A DNA stretch of 64,000 nucleotides from Luzula sylvatica (lineage: Eukaryota; Streptophyta; Magnoliopsida; Poales; Juncaceae), in the NCBI GenBank assembly GCA_946800325.1, contig OX326959.1, positions 1,942,501 through 2,006,500 on the forward strand, written 5' to 3'. A model generated the notes under the pieces. The model saw only the letters and a program-made list of their open reading frames with translations, had not been told where the DNA came from and made no database searches. Every line of letters begins with the position of its first letter. Within the stretch, counting starts at the first letter, position 1. The translations under genes and the position numbers were made by a program. This document shows positions 25,759 through 38,191 of this stretch, in pieces.

Positions 25759-27155
25759 CATTTGTATCGTATCTTTTACTACATAACTTTTCACCAAATT
25801 TCACAAACACTAAGAAAGTTTGTTTTTCGATTCAAAACAAGATTTGAACGCTTTGAGGAGTTCAAATAACGTGTTTTTAGATCATTTGTATCGTATCTTT
25901 TACTACATAACTTTTCACCAAATTTCACAAACACTAAGAAAGTTTGTTTTTAGATTCAAAACTAGATTTTAACGCTTTGAGGAGTTCAAATAACATGTTT
26001 TTAGATCATTTGTATCGTATCTTTTACTACATAACTTTTCACCAAATTTCACAAACACTAAGAAAGTTTGTTTTTCGATTCAAAACAAGATTTTGACGCT
26101 TTGAGGAGTTCAAATAACGTGTTTTTAGATCATTTGTATCGTATCTTTTACTACATAACTTTTCACCAAATTTCACAAACACTAAGAAAGTTTGTTTTTC
26201 GATTCAAAACAAGATTTGAACGCTTTGAGGAGTTCAAATAACATGTTTTTAGATTATTTGTATCGTATCTTTTACTACATAACTTTTCACCAAATTTCAC
26301 AAACACTAAGAAAGTTTGTTTTTAGATTCAAAACTAGATTTTAACGCTTTGAGGAGTTCAAATAACATGTTTTTAGATCATTTGTATCGTATCTTTTACT
26401 ACATAACTTTTCACCAAATTTCACAAACACTAAGAAAGTTTGTTTTTCGATTCAAAACAAGATTTTGACGCTTTGAGGAGTTCAAATAACGTGTTTTTAG
26501 ATCATTTGTATCGTATATTTTACTACATAACTTTTCACCAAATTTCACAAACACTAAGAAAGTTTGTTTTTCGATTCAAAACAAGATTTGAACGCTTTGA
26601 GGAGTTCAAATAACGTGTTTTTAGATCATTTGTATCGTATCTTTTACTACATAACTTTTCACCAAATTTCACAAACACTAAGAAAGTTTGTTTTTCGATT
26701 CAAAACAAGATTTTAAAGCTTTGAGGAGTTCAAATAATGTGTTTTTAGATCATTTGTATGGTATATTTTAGTACATAACTTTTCACCAAATTTCACAGAC
26801 ACTAAGAAAGTTTGTTCTTCAATTCAAAACAAGATTTTAACGCTCTGAGGAGTTCAAATAACGTGTTTTTAGATCATTTGTATCGTATCTTTTACTACAT
26901 AACTTTTCACCAAAATTCACACACACTAAGAAAGTTTCTTTTTCGATTCAAAACAAGATTTTAACGCTCTGAGGAGTTCAAATAACGTGTTTTTAGATCA
27001 TTTGTATTGTATATTTTAGTACATAACTTTTCACCAAATTTCACAAACACTAAGAAAGTTTGATTTTCGATTCAAAACAAGATTTTAAAGCTTTGAGGAG
27101 TTCAAATAACGTGTTTTTAGATCATTTGTATCGTATCTTTTACTACATAAGTTTT
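24676..27155. repeat. 20-monomer higher-order repeat (2,480 bp), copy 1
   Basis: The left part (24676 to about 25770: 'ttttttgatt', 'gaggactt', 'tttcccaaac', 'tttaaaatc', 'aaactct', 'gcaaactct') and the right part (26288-27155: 'tttttagattc', 'ttttgacg', 'gatttgaacg', the diverged trio, 'gtttgattttcg') both recur exactly 2,480 bp downstream. The four monomers in between (25792-26287) differ in class from their counterparts. Here they repeat the 'gatttgaacg / tttttagattc / ttttgacg / gatttgaacg' series; in copy 2 they are 'tcaagag', 'gtaccg', 'catacactatg' and 'gagatc' monomers. One side has been replaced, by gene conversion or a balanced exchange. Confidence 0.88.
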
Positions 27156-29635
27156 CACCAAATTTCACAAACACTAAGCAAGTTTGTTCTTCGATTCAAA
27201 ACAAGATTTTAACGCTTTCAAGAGTTCAAATAACGTGTTTTTAGATCATTTGTATCGTATCTTTTACTACATAACTTTTCACCAAATTTCACAAACACTA
27301 AGCAAGTTTGTTTTTCGATTCAAAACAAGATTTTAACGCTTTGAGGAGTTCAGATAACGTGTTTTTAGATCATTTGTATCGTATCTTTTACTACATAACT
27401 TTTCACCAAATTTCACACACACTAAGAAAGTTTGTTTTTCGATTCAAAACAAGATTTTAACGCTTAGAAGAGTTCAAATAACGTGTTTTTAGATCATTTG
27501 TATCGTATCTTTTACTACATAACTTTTCACCAAATTTCACAAACACTAAGAAAGTTTGTTTTTTGATTCAAAACAAGATTTTATCGCTTTGAGGAGTTCA
27601 AATAACGTGTTTTTAGATCATTTGTATCGTATCTTTTACTACATAACTTTTCACCAAATTTCACAAACACTAAGAAAGTTTGTTTTTCGATTCAAAACAA
27701 GATTTTAACGCTTTGAGGACTTCAAATAACGTGTTTTTAGATCATTTGTATCGTATCTTTTACTACATAACTTTTCACCAAATTTCCCAAACACTAAGAA
27801 AGTTTGTTTTTCGATTCAAAAGAAGATTTTAACGCTTTGAGGAGTTCAAATAACGTGTTTTAAAATCATTTGTATCGTATCTTTTACTACATAACTTTTC
27901 ACCAAATTTCACAAACACTAAGAAAGTTTGTTTTTCGATTCAAAACAAGATTTTAACGCTTTGAGGAGTTCAAATAACATGTTTTTAGATCATTTGTATC
28001 GTATCTTTTACTACATAACTTTTCACCAAATTTCACAAACTCTAAGAAAGTTTGTTTTTCGATTCAAAACAAGATTTTAACGCTTTGAGGAGTTCAAATA
28101 ACGTGTTTTTAGATCATTTGTATCGTATCTTTTACTACATAACTTTTCACCAAATTTCGCAAACTCTAAGAAAGTTTGTTTTTCGATTCAAAACAAGATT
28201 TTAACGCTTTGAGGAGTTTAAATAACGTGTTTTTAGATCATCTGTATGGTATCTTTTACTACATAACTTTTCACCAAATTTCACAAACACTAAGCAAGTT
28301 TGTTTTTCGATTCAAAACAAGATTTTAACGCTTTCAAGAGTTCAAATAACGTGTTTTTAGATCATTTGTATCGTATCTTTTACTACATAACTTTTCACCA
28401 AATTTCACAAACACTAAGCAAGTTTGTTTTTCGATTCAAAACAAGATTTTAACGCTCTGAGGAGTTCAAATAACGTATTTTTAGATCATTTGTACCGTAT
28501 CTTTTACTACATAACTTTACACCAAATTTCACATACACTATGAAAGTTTGTTTTTCGATTCAAAACAAGATTTTAACGCTTTGAGGAGTTCAAATAACGT
28601 GTTTTTAAATCATTTGTATCGTATCTTTTACTACATAACTTTTCACCAAATTTCACAAACACTAAGAAAGTTTGTTTTTCGATTCAAAACAAGATTTTAA
28701 CGCTTTGAGGAGATCAAATAACCTGTTTTTAGATTATTTGTATCGTATCTTTTACTACATAACTTTTCACCAAATTTCACAAACACTAAGAAAGTTTGTT
28801 TTTAGATTCAAAACTAGATTTTAACGCTTTGAGGAGTTCAAATAACATGTTTTTAGATCATTTGTATCGTATCTTTTACTACATAACTTTTCACCAAATT
28901 TCACAAACACTAAGAAAGTTTGTTTTTCGATTCAAAACAAGATTTTGACGCTTTGAGGAGTTCAAATAACGTGTTTTTAGATCATTTGTATCGTATCTTT
29001 TACTACATAACTTTTCACCAAATTTCACAAACACTAAGAAAGTTTGTTTTTCGATTCAAAACAAGATTTGAACGCTTTGAGGAGTTCAAATAACGTGTTT
29101 TTAGATCATTTGTATCGTATCTTTTACTACATAACTTTTCACCAAATTTCACAAACACTAAGAAAGTTTGTTTTTCGATTCAAAACAAGATTTTAAAGCT
29201 TTGAGGAGTTCAAATAATGTGTTTTTAGATCATTTGTATGGTATATTTTAGTACATAACTTTTCACCAAATTTCACAGACACTAAGAAAGTTTGTTCTTC
29301 AATTCAAAACAAGATTTTAACGCTCTGAGGAGTTCAAATAACGTGTTTTTAGATCATTTGTATCGTATCTTTTACTACATAACTTTTCACCAAAATTCAC
29401 ACACACTAAGAAAGTTTCTTTTTCGATTCAAAACAAGATTTTAACGCTCTGAGGAGTTCAAATAACGTGTTTTTAGATCATTTGTATTGTATATTTTAGT
29501 ACATAACTTTTCACCAAATTTCACAAACACTAAGAAAGTTTGATTTTCGATTCAAAACAAGATTTTAAAGCTTTGAGGAGTTCAAATAACGTGTTTTTAG
29601 ATCATTTGTATCGTATCTTTTACTACATAACTTTT
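27156..29635. repeat. 20-monomer higher-order repeat (2,480 bp), copy 2
   Basis: Tandem partner of 24676-27155. It has 'tttcacaaac' where copy 1 has 'ttttacaaac', and lacks copy 1's 'ctttacacc'. It also carries private changes ('cagataac' near 27350-27357, 'gcttagaag' near 27462-27470, 'gagtttaa' near 28214-28221). Its 'gcaaactct' monomer (28148) has the 'catctgtatgg' end, as at 21080 and 60655, unlike copy 1. Confidence 0.88.
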
Positions 29636-30353
29636 CACCAAATTTCCCAAACACTAAGAAAGTTTGTTTTTCGATTCAAAACAAGATTTTAACGCTTTGA
29701 GGAGTTCAAATAACGTGTTTTTAGATCATTTGTATCGTATCTTTTACTACATAACTTTTCACCAAATTTCACACACACTAAGAAAGTTTGTTTTTCGATT
29801 CAAAACAAGATTTTAATGCTTTGAGGAGTTCAAATAACGTGTTTTCAGATCATTTGTATCGTATCTTTTACTACATAACTTTTCACCAAATTTCACACAC
29901 ACTAAGAAAGTTTGTTTTTCGATTCAAAACAAGATTTTAACGCTTTGACGTGTTCAAATAACGTGTTTTTAGATCATTTGTATCGTATCTTTTACTACAT
30001 AACTTTTCACCAAATTTCACAAACACTAAGCAAGTTTGTTCTTCGATTCAAAACAAGATTTTAACGCTTTCAAGAGTTCAAATAACGTGTTTTTAGATCA
30101 TTTGTATCGTATCTTTTACTACATAACTTTTCACCAAATTTCACAAACACTAAGCAAGTTTGTTTTTCGATTCAAAACAAGATTTTAACGCTTTGAGGAG
30201 TTCAAATAACGTGTTTTTAGATCATTTGTATCGTATCTTTTACTACATAACTTTTCACCAAATTTCACACACACTAAGAAAGTTTGTTTTTCGATTCAAA
30301 ACAAGATTTTAACGCTTTGAGGAGTTCAAATAACGTGTTTTTAGATCATTTGT
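28148..30353. repeat. Segmental duplicate, copy 1 (partner 60655-62860)
   Basis: About 2.2 kb shares order with 60655-62860 at an offset of 32,507 bp (262 monomers plus the 19-bp insertion lying between). Landmarks are 'gcaaactct' with 'catctgtatgg', 'gtatttttag' with 'gtaccgtatc', 'catacactatg', 'gagatc/acctg', 'tttttagattc', the diverged trio, 'gtttgattttcg', 'tttcccaaac', and 'taatgc' with 'ttttcag'. Confidence 0.88.
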
Positions 30354-33300
30354 ATCGTATGTTTTACTACATAACTTTTCACCAAATTTCACAAACACTA
30401 AGCAAGTTTGTTTTTCGATTCAAAACAAGATTTTAATGCTGTGAGGAGTTCAAATAACGTGTTTTTAGATCATTTGTATCGTATATTTTACTACATAACT
30501 TTTCACCAAGTTTCATAAACACTAAGCAAGTTTGTTTTTCGATTCAAAACAAGATTTGAACGCTTTGAGGAGTTCAAAAAACGTGTTTTTAGATCATTTG
30601 TATCGTATCTTTTACTACATAACTTTTCACCAAATTTCACAAACACTAAGCAAGTTTGTTCTTCGATTCAAAACAAGATTTTAACGCTTTCAAGAGTTCA
30701 AATAATTTGTTTTTAGATCATTTGTATCGTATCTTTTACTACATAACTTTTCACCAAATTTCACAAACACTAAGCAAGTTTGTTCTTCGATTCAAAACAA
30801 GATTTTAACGCTTTGAAGAGTTCAAATAACTTGTTTTTAGATCATTTGTATCGTATCTTTTACTACATAACTTTTCACCAAATTTCACAAACACTAAGCA
30901 AGTTTGTTCTTCGATTCAAAACAAGATTTTAACGCTTTCAAGAGTTCAAATAATGTGTTTTTAGATCATTTGTATCGTATCTTTTACTACATAACTTTTC
31001 ACCAAATTTCACAAACACTAAGCAAGTTTGTTCTTCGATTCAAAACAAGATTTTAACGCTTTGAAGAGTTCAAATAACTTGTTTTTAGATCATTTGTATC
31101 GTATCTTTTACTACATAACTTTTCACCAAATTTCACAAACACTAAGCAAGTTTGTTCTTCGATTCAAAACAAGATTTTAACGCTTTCAAGAGTTCAAATA
31201 ACGTGTTTTTAGATCATTTGTATCATATCTTTTACTACATAACTTTTCACCAAATTTCACAAACACTAAGAAAGTTTGTTTTTCGATTCAAAACAAGATT
31301 TTAACGCTTTGAGGAGTTCAAATAACGTGTTTTTAGATCATTTGTATCGTATCTTTTACTACATAACTTTTCACCAAATTTCACACACACTAAGAAAGTT
31401 TGTTTTTCGATTCAAAACAAGATTTTAACGCTTTCAAGAGTTCAAATAACGTGTTTTTACATCATTTGTATCGTATCTTTTACTACATAACTTTTCACCA
31501 AATTTCACAAACACTAAGCAAGTTTGTTTTTCGATTCAAAACAAGATTTTAACGCTTTGAGGAGTTCAAATAACGTGTTTTTAGATCATTTGTATCGTAT
31601 CTTTTACTACATAACTTTCCACCAAATTTCACAAACACTAAGAAAGTTTGATTTTCGATTCAAAACAAAATTTTAACGCTTTCAAGAGTTCAAATAACGT
31701 GTTTTTACATCATTTGTATCGTATCTTTTACTACATAACTTTTCACCAAATTTCACAAACACTAAGCAAGTTTGTTTTTCGATTCAAAACAAGATTTTAA
31801 CGCTTTGAGGAGTTCAAATAACGTGTTTTTAGATCATTTGTATCGTATCTTTTACTACATAACTTTTCACCAAATTTCACACACACTAAGAAAGTTTGTT
31901 TTTCGATTCAAAACAAGATTTTAACGCTTTCAAGAGTTCAAATAACGTGTTTTTACATCATTTGTATCGTATCTTTTACTACATAACTTTTCACCAAATT
32001 TCACAAACACTAAGCAAGTTTGTTCTTCGATTCAAAACAAGATTTTAACGCTTTCAAGAGTTCAAATAACGTGTTTTTAGATCATTTGTATCATATCTTT
32101 TACTACATAACTTTTCACCAAATTTCACAAACACTAAGAAAGTTTGTTTTTCGATTCAAAACAAGATTTTAACGCTTTGAGGAGTTCAAATAACGTGTTT
32201 TTAGATCATTTGTATCGTATCTTTTACTACATAACTTTTCACCAAATTTCACACACACTAAGAAAGTTTGTTTTTCGATTCAAAACAAGATTTTAACGCT
32301 TTCAAGAGTTCAAATAACGTGTTTTGACATCATTTGTATCGTATCTTTTACTACATAACTTTTCACCAAATTTCACAAACACTAAGCAAGTTTGTTTTTC
32401 GATTCAAAACAAGATTTTAACGCTTTGAGGAGTTCAAATAACGTGTTTTTAGATCATTTGTATCGTATCTTTTACTACATAACTTTTCACCAAATTTCAC
32501 AAACAGTAAGAAAGTTTGTTTTTCGATTCAAAACAAGATTTTAACGCTTTGAGGAGATCAAATAACCTGTTTTTAGATTATTTGTATCGTATCTTTTACT
32601 ACATAACTTTTCACCAAATTTCACAAACACTAAGAAAGTTTGTTTTTAGATTCAAAACTAGATTTTAACGCTTTGAGGAGTTCAAATAACATGTTTTTAG
32701 ATCATTTGTATCGTATCTTTTACTACATAACTTTTCACCAAATTTCACAAACACTAAGAAAGTTTGTTTTTCGATTCAAAACAAGATTTTGACGCTTTGA
32801 GGAGTTCAAATAACGTGTTTTTAGATCATTTGTATCGTATCTTTTACTACATAACTTTTCACCAAATTTCACAAACACTAAGAAAGTTTGTTTTTCGATT
32901 CAAAACAAGATTTGAACGCTTTGAGGAGTTCAAATAACGTGTTTTTAGATCATTTGTATCGTATCTTTTACTACATAACTTTTCACCAAATTTCACCCAC
33001 ACTAAGAAAGTTTGTTTTTCGATTCAAAACAAGATTTTAACGCTTTCAAGAGTTCAAATAACGTGTTTTTAGATCATTTGTATCATATCTTTTACTACAT
33101 AACTTTTCACCAAATTTCACAAACACTAAGAAAGTTTGTTTTTCGATTCAAAACAAGATTTTAACGCTTTGAGGAGTTCAAATAACGTGTTTTTAGATCA
33201 TTTGTATCGTATCTTTTACTACATAACTTTTCACCAAATTTCACACACACTAAGAAAGTTTGTTTTTCGATTCAAAACAAGATTTTAACGCTTTCAAGAG

Positions 33301-33596
33301 TTCAAATAACGTGTTTTTACATCATTTGTATCGTATCTTTTACTACATAACTTTTCACCAAATTTCACAAACACTAAGCAAGTTTGTTTTTCGATTCAAA
33401 ACAAGATTTTAACGCTTTGAGGAGTTCAAATAACGTGTTTTTAGATCATTTGTATCGTATCTTTTACTACATAACTTTTCACCAAATTTCACACACACTA
33501 AGAAAGTTTGTTTTTCGATTCAAAACAAGATTTTAACGCTTTGAGGAGTTCAAATAACGTGTTTTTAGATCATTTGTATCGTATGTTTTACTACAT
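28644..33596. repeat. Long segmental duplicate, copy 2 (partner 5208-10160)
   Basis: This is the partner of the 4.95-kb block at 5208 (189-monomer offset). The 30628-30875 monomers are of other classes than their counterparts. The block runs from the 'gagatc' cassette at 28644 through 'tttcccaaac' (29636), 'cataaac' (30504), 'aataatgtg' (30876), 'gtttgattttcg' (31620) and 'aaacag' (32488). It lacks the 'tttgctttt', 'gtgatttt' and 'aaacacgatt' variants of the 24-monomer HOR, so those probably arose after this copying event, or were lost here. Confidence 0.85.
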
Positions 33597-34844
33597 AACT
33601 TTTCACCAAATTTCACAAACACTAAGCAAGTTTGTTTTTCGATTCAAAACAAGATTTTAACGCATTGAGGAGTTCAAATAACGTGTTTTTAGATCATTTG
33701 TATCGTATATTTTACTACATAACTTTTCACCATGTTTCACAAACACTAAGAAAGTTTGTTTTTCGATTCAAAACAAGATTTGAACGCTTTGAGGAGTTCA
33801 AATAACGTGTTTTTAGATCATTTGTATCGTATCTTTTACTACATAACTTTTCACCAAATTTCACAAACACTAAGCAAGTTTGTTCTACGATTTAAAACAA
33901 GATTTTAACTCTTTCAAGACTTCAAATAACGTGTTTTTAGATCATTTGTATCGTATCTTTTACTACATAACTTTTCACAAAATTTCACAAACACTAAGCA
34001 AGTTTGTTTTTCGATTCAAAACAAGATTTTAACGCTTTGAGGAGTTCAAATAACGTGTTTTCAGATCAATTGTATCGTATCTTTTACTACATAACTTTTC
34101 ACCAAATTTCACCCACACTAAGAAAGTTTGTTTTTCGATTCAAAACAAGATTTTAACGCTTTGAAGAGTTCAAATAACGTGTTTTTAGATCATTTGTATC
34201 GTATCTTTTACTACATAACTTTTCACCAAATTTCACAAACACGAAGCAAGTTTGTTCTTCGATTCAAAACAAGATTTTAACGCTTTCAAGAGTTCAAATA
34301 ACGTGTTTTCAGATCATTTGTATCGTATCTTTTACTACATAACTTTTCACCAAATTTCACACACACTAAGAAAGTTTGTTTTTCGATTCAAAACAAGATT
34401 TTAACGCTTTGAGGAGTTCAAATAACGTGTTTTCAGATCATTTGTATCGTATCTTTTACTACATAACTTTTCACCAAATTTCACACACACTAAGAAAGTT
34501 TGTTTTTCGATTCAAAACAAGATTTTAACTCTTTGAAGAGTTCAAATAACGTGTTTTTAGATCATTTGTATCGTATCTTTTACTACATAACTTTTCACCA
34601 AATTTCACAAACACTAAGCAAGTTTGTTCTTCGATTCAAAACAAGATTTTAACGCTTTCAAGAGTTCAAATAACGTGTTTTTAGATCATTTGTATCGTAT
34701 CTTTTACTACATAACTTTTCACCAAATTTCACAAACACTAAGCAAGTTTGTTTTTCGATTCAAAACAAGATTTTAACGCTTTGAGGAGTTCAAATAACGT
34801 GTTTTTAGATCATTTGTATCGTATCTTTTACTACATAACTTTTC
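31430..34844. repeat. Segmental duplicate, copy 2 (partner 21510-24924)
   Basis: Matches 21510-24924 at 80 monomers. It overlaps the end of the 28644-33596 duplicate, so this block is related to both 5.2-10.2 kb (left part) and 21.5-24.9 kb (all of it). Private changes here include 'cgcattgagg' (near 33661-33670) and 'caccatgtttc' (near 33729-33739). Confidence 0.85.
31744..33210. repeat. Segmental duplicate, copy 1 (partner 50468-51934, 151-monomer offset)
   Basis: Twelve monomers are shared with 50468-51934 at an offset of 18,724 bp: two monomers ahead of the quartet, the 'catatc' quartet, the 'gagatc / tttttagattc / ttttgacg / gatttgaacg' series, 'cacccac' with 'catatc', and a 'gaaag/gaggag' monomer. 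One difference is 'aaacag' here (32501) against 'aaacac' there. Confidence 0.82.
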
Positions 34845-37590
34845 ACCAAATTTCACACACACTAAGAAAATTTGTTTTTCGATTCAAAACAAGATTTTAA
34901 CGCTTTGAGGAGTTCAAATAACGTGTTTTTAGATCATTTGTATCGTATGTTTTACTACATAACTTTTCACCAAATTTCACAAACACTAAGCAAGTTTGTT
35001 TTTCGATTCAAAACAAGATTTTAACGCTTTGAGGAGTTCAAATAACGTGTTTTTAGATCATTTGTATCGTATATTTTACTACATAACTTTTCACCAAGTT
35101 TCACAAACACTAAGCAAGTTTGTTTTTCGATTCAAAACAAGATTTGAACGCTTTGAGGAGTTCAAATAACGTGTTTTTAGATCATTTGTATCGTATCTTT
35201 TACTACATAACTTTTCACCAAATTTCACAAACACTAAGAAAGTTTGTTTTTCGATTCAAAACAATATTTTAAAGCTTTGAGGAGTTCAAATAACGTGTTT
35301 TTAGATCATTTGTATCGTATCTTTTACTACATAACTTTTCACCTAATTTCACATACACTAAGAAAGTTTGTTTTTCGATTCAAAACAAGATTTTAACGCT
35401 TTGAGGAGTTCAAATAACGTGTTTTTAGATCATTTGTATCGTATCTTTTACTACATAACTTTTCACCAGATTTCACACACACTAAGAAAGTTTGTTTTTC
35501 GATTCAAAACAAGATTTTAATGCTTTGAGGAGTTCAAATAACGTGTTTTCAGATCATTTGTATCGTATCTTTTACTACATAACTTTTCACCAAATTTCAC
35601 ACACACTAAGAAAGTTTGTTTTTCGATTCAAAACAAGATTTTAACGCTTTGAAGTGTTCAAATAACGTGTTTTTAGATCATTTGTATCGTATATTTTACT
35701 ACATAACTTTTCACCAAATTTCACAAACACTAAGCAAGTTTGTTCTTCGATTCAAAACAAGATTTTAACGCTTTCAAGAGTTCAAATAACGTGTTTTTAG
35801 ATCATTTGTATCGTATCTTTTACTACATAACTTTTCACCAAATTTCACAAACACTAAGCAAGTTTGTTCTTCGATTCAAAACAAGATTTTAACGCTTTGA
35901 AGAGTTCAAATAACTTGTTTTTAGATCATTTGTATCGTATCTTTTACTACATAACTTTTCACCAAATTTCACAAACACTAAGCAAGTTTGTTCTTCGATT
36001 CAAAACAAGATTTTAACGCTTTCAAGAGTTCAAATAACGTGTTTTTAGATCATTTGTATCATATCTTTTACTACATAACTTTTCACCAAATTTCACAAAC
36101 ACTAAGAAAGTTTGTTTTTCGATTCAAAACAAGATTTTAACGCTTTGAGGAGTTCAAATAACATGTTTTTAGATCATTTGTATCGTATCTTTTACTACAT
36201 AACTTTTCACCAAATTTCACACACACTAAGAAAGTTTGTTTTTCGATTCAAAACAAGATTTTAACGCTTTCAAGAGTTCAAATAACGTGTTTTTACATCA
36301 TTTGTATCGTATCTTTTACTACATAACTTTTCACCAAATTTCACAAACACTAAGCAAGTTTGTTTTTCGATTCAAAACAAGATTTTAACGCTTTGAGGAG
36401 TTCAAATAACGTGTTTTTAGATCATTTGTATCGTATCTTTTACTACATAACTTTCCACCAAATTTCACAAACACTAAGAAAGTTTGATTTTCGATTCAAA
36501 ACAAAATTTTAACGCTTTCAAGAGTTCAAATAACGTGTTTTTACATCATTTGTATCGTATCTTTTACTACATAACTTTTCACCAAATTTCACAAACACTA
36601 AGGAAGTTTGTTTTTCGATTCAAAACAAGATTTTAACGCTTTGAGGAGTTCAAATAACGTGTTTTTAGATCATTTGTATCGTATCTTTTACTACATAACT
36701 TTTCACCAAATTTCACACACACTAAGAAAGTTTGTTTTTCGATTCAAAAGAAGATTTTAACGCTTTCAAGAGTTCAAATAACGTGTTTTTACATCATTTG
36801 TATCGTATCTTTTACTACATAACTTTTCACCAAATTTCACAAACACTAAGCAAGTTTGTTCTTCGATTCAAAACAAGATTTTAACGCTTTCAAGAGTTCA
36901 AATAACGTGTTTTTAGATCATTTGTATCATATCTTTTACTACATAACTTTTCACCAAATTTCACAAACACTAAGAAAGTTTGTTTTTCGATTCAAAACAA
37001 GATTTGAACGCTTTGAGGAGTTCAAATAACGTGTTTTTAGATCATTTGTATCGTATCTTTTACTACATAACTTTTCACCAAATTTCACCCACACTAAGAA
37101 AGTTTGTTTTTCGATTCAAAACAAGATTTTAACGCTTTCAAGAGTTCAAATAACGTGTTTTTAGATCATTTGTATCATATCTTTTACTACATAACTTTTC
37201 ACCAAATTTCACAAACACTAAGAAAGTTTGTTTTTCGATTCAAAACAAGATTTTAACGCTTTGAGGAGTTCAAATAACGTGTTTTTAGATCATTTGTATC
37301 GTATCTTTTACTACATAACTTTTCACCAAATTTCACACACATTAAGAAAGTTTGTTTTTCGATTCAAAACAAGATTTTAACGCTTTCAACAGTTCAAATA
37401 ACGTGTTTTTACATCATTTGTATCGTATCTTTTACTACATAACTTTTCACCAAATTTCACAAACACTAAGCAAGTTTGTTTTTCGATTCAAAACAAGATT
37501 TTAACGCTTTGAGGAGTTCAAATAACGTGTTTTTAGATCATTTGTATCGTATCTTTTACTACATAACTTTTCACCAAATTTCACACACAC
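34720..37590. repeat. Segmental duplicate, copy 1 (partner 44764-47634, 81-monomer offset)
   Basis: About 2.87 kb matches 44764-47634 at 10,044 bp. Rare shared markers are 'aaaatttg' (34844 monomer), 'cacctaatttcacatac' (35340), 'actaaggaag' (36597), 'aaaagaag' (36747), 'cacacattaag' with 'caacag' (37324 monomer) and the 'cacccac' monomer (37076). The match breaks inside the chimeric monomer at 37572. Confidence 0.92.
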
Positions 37591-38191
37591 TAAGAAAGTT
37601 TGTTTTTCGATTAAAAACAAGATTTGAACGCTTTGAGGAGTTCAAATAACGTGTTTTTAGATCATTTGTATCGTATCTTTTACTACATAACTTTTCACCA
37701 AATTTCACAAACACTAAGCAAGTTTGTTCTACGATTTAAAACAAGATTTTAACTCTTTCAAGACTTCAAATAACGTGTTTTTAGATCATTTGTATCGTAT
37801 CTTTTACTACATAACTTTTCACAAAATTTCACAAACACTAAGCAAGTTTGTTTTTCGATTCAAAACAAGATTTTAACGCTTTGAGGAGTTCAAATAACGT
37901 GTTTTCAGATCAATTGTATCGTATATTTTACTACATAACTTTTCACCAAGTTTCACAAACACTAAGAAAGTTTGTTTTTCGATTCAAAACAAGATTTTAA
38001 CGCTTTGAGGAGTTCAAATAACGTGTTTTTAGATCATTTGTATCGTATGTTTTACTACATAACTTTTCACCAAATTTCACAAACACTAAGCAAGTTTGTT
38101 TTTCGATTCAAAACAAGATTTTAACGCTTTGAGGAGTTCAAATAACGTGTTTTTAGATCATTTGTATCGTATATTTTACTACATAACTTTT
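37572..38191. repeat. Five-monomer (620 bp) local partial duplication with chimeric monomers
   Basis: The 'gattaaaaac / gttctacgattt / cacaaaattt' trio starts at 37572 and again at 38192, five monomers apart. In the first copy three monomers are hybrids. 37572 begins as 'cacacac' but ends as 'gattaaaaac...gatttgaacg'. 37820 has 'atcaattg' but ends 'cgtata' in place of 'cgtatc'. 37944 begins 'caccaagtttcacaaac' but ends 'ttttaacg...cgtatg'. This is what out-of-register exchange within monomers produces. Confidence 0.87.
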
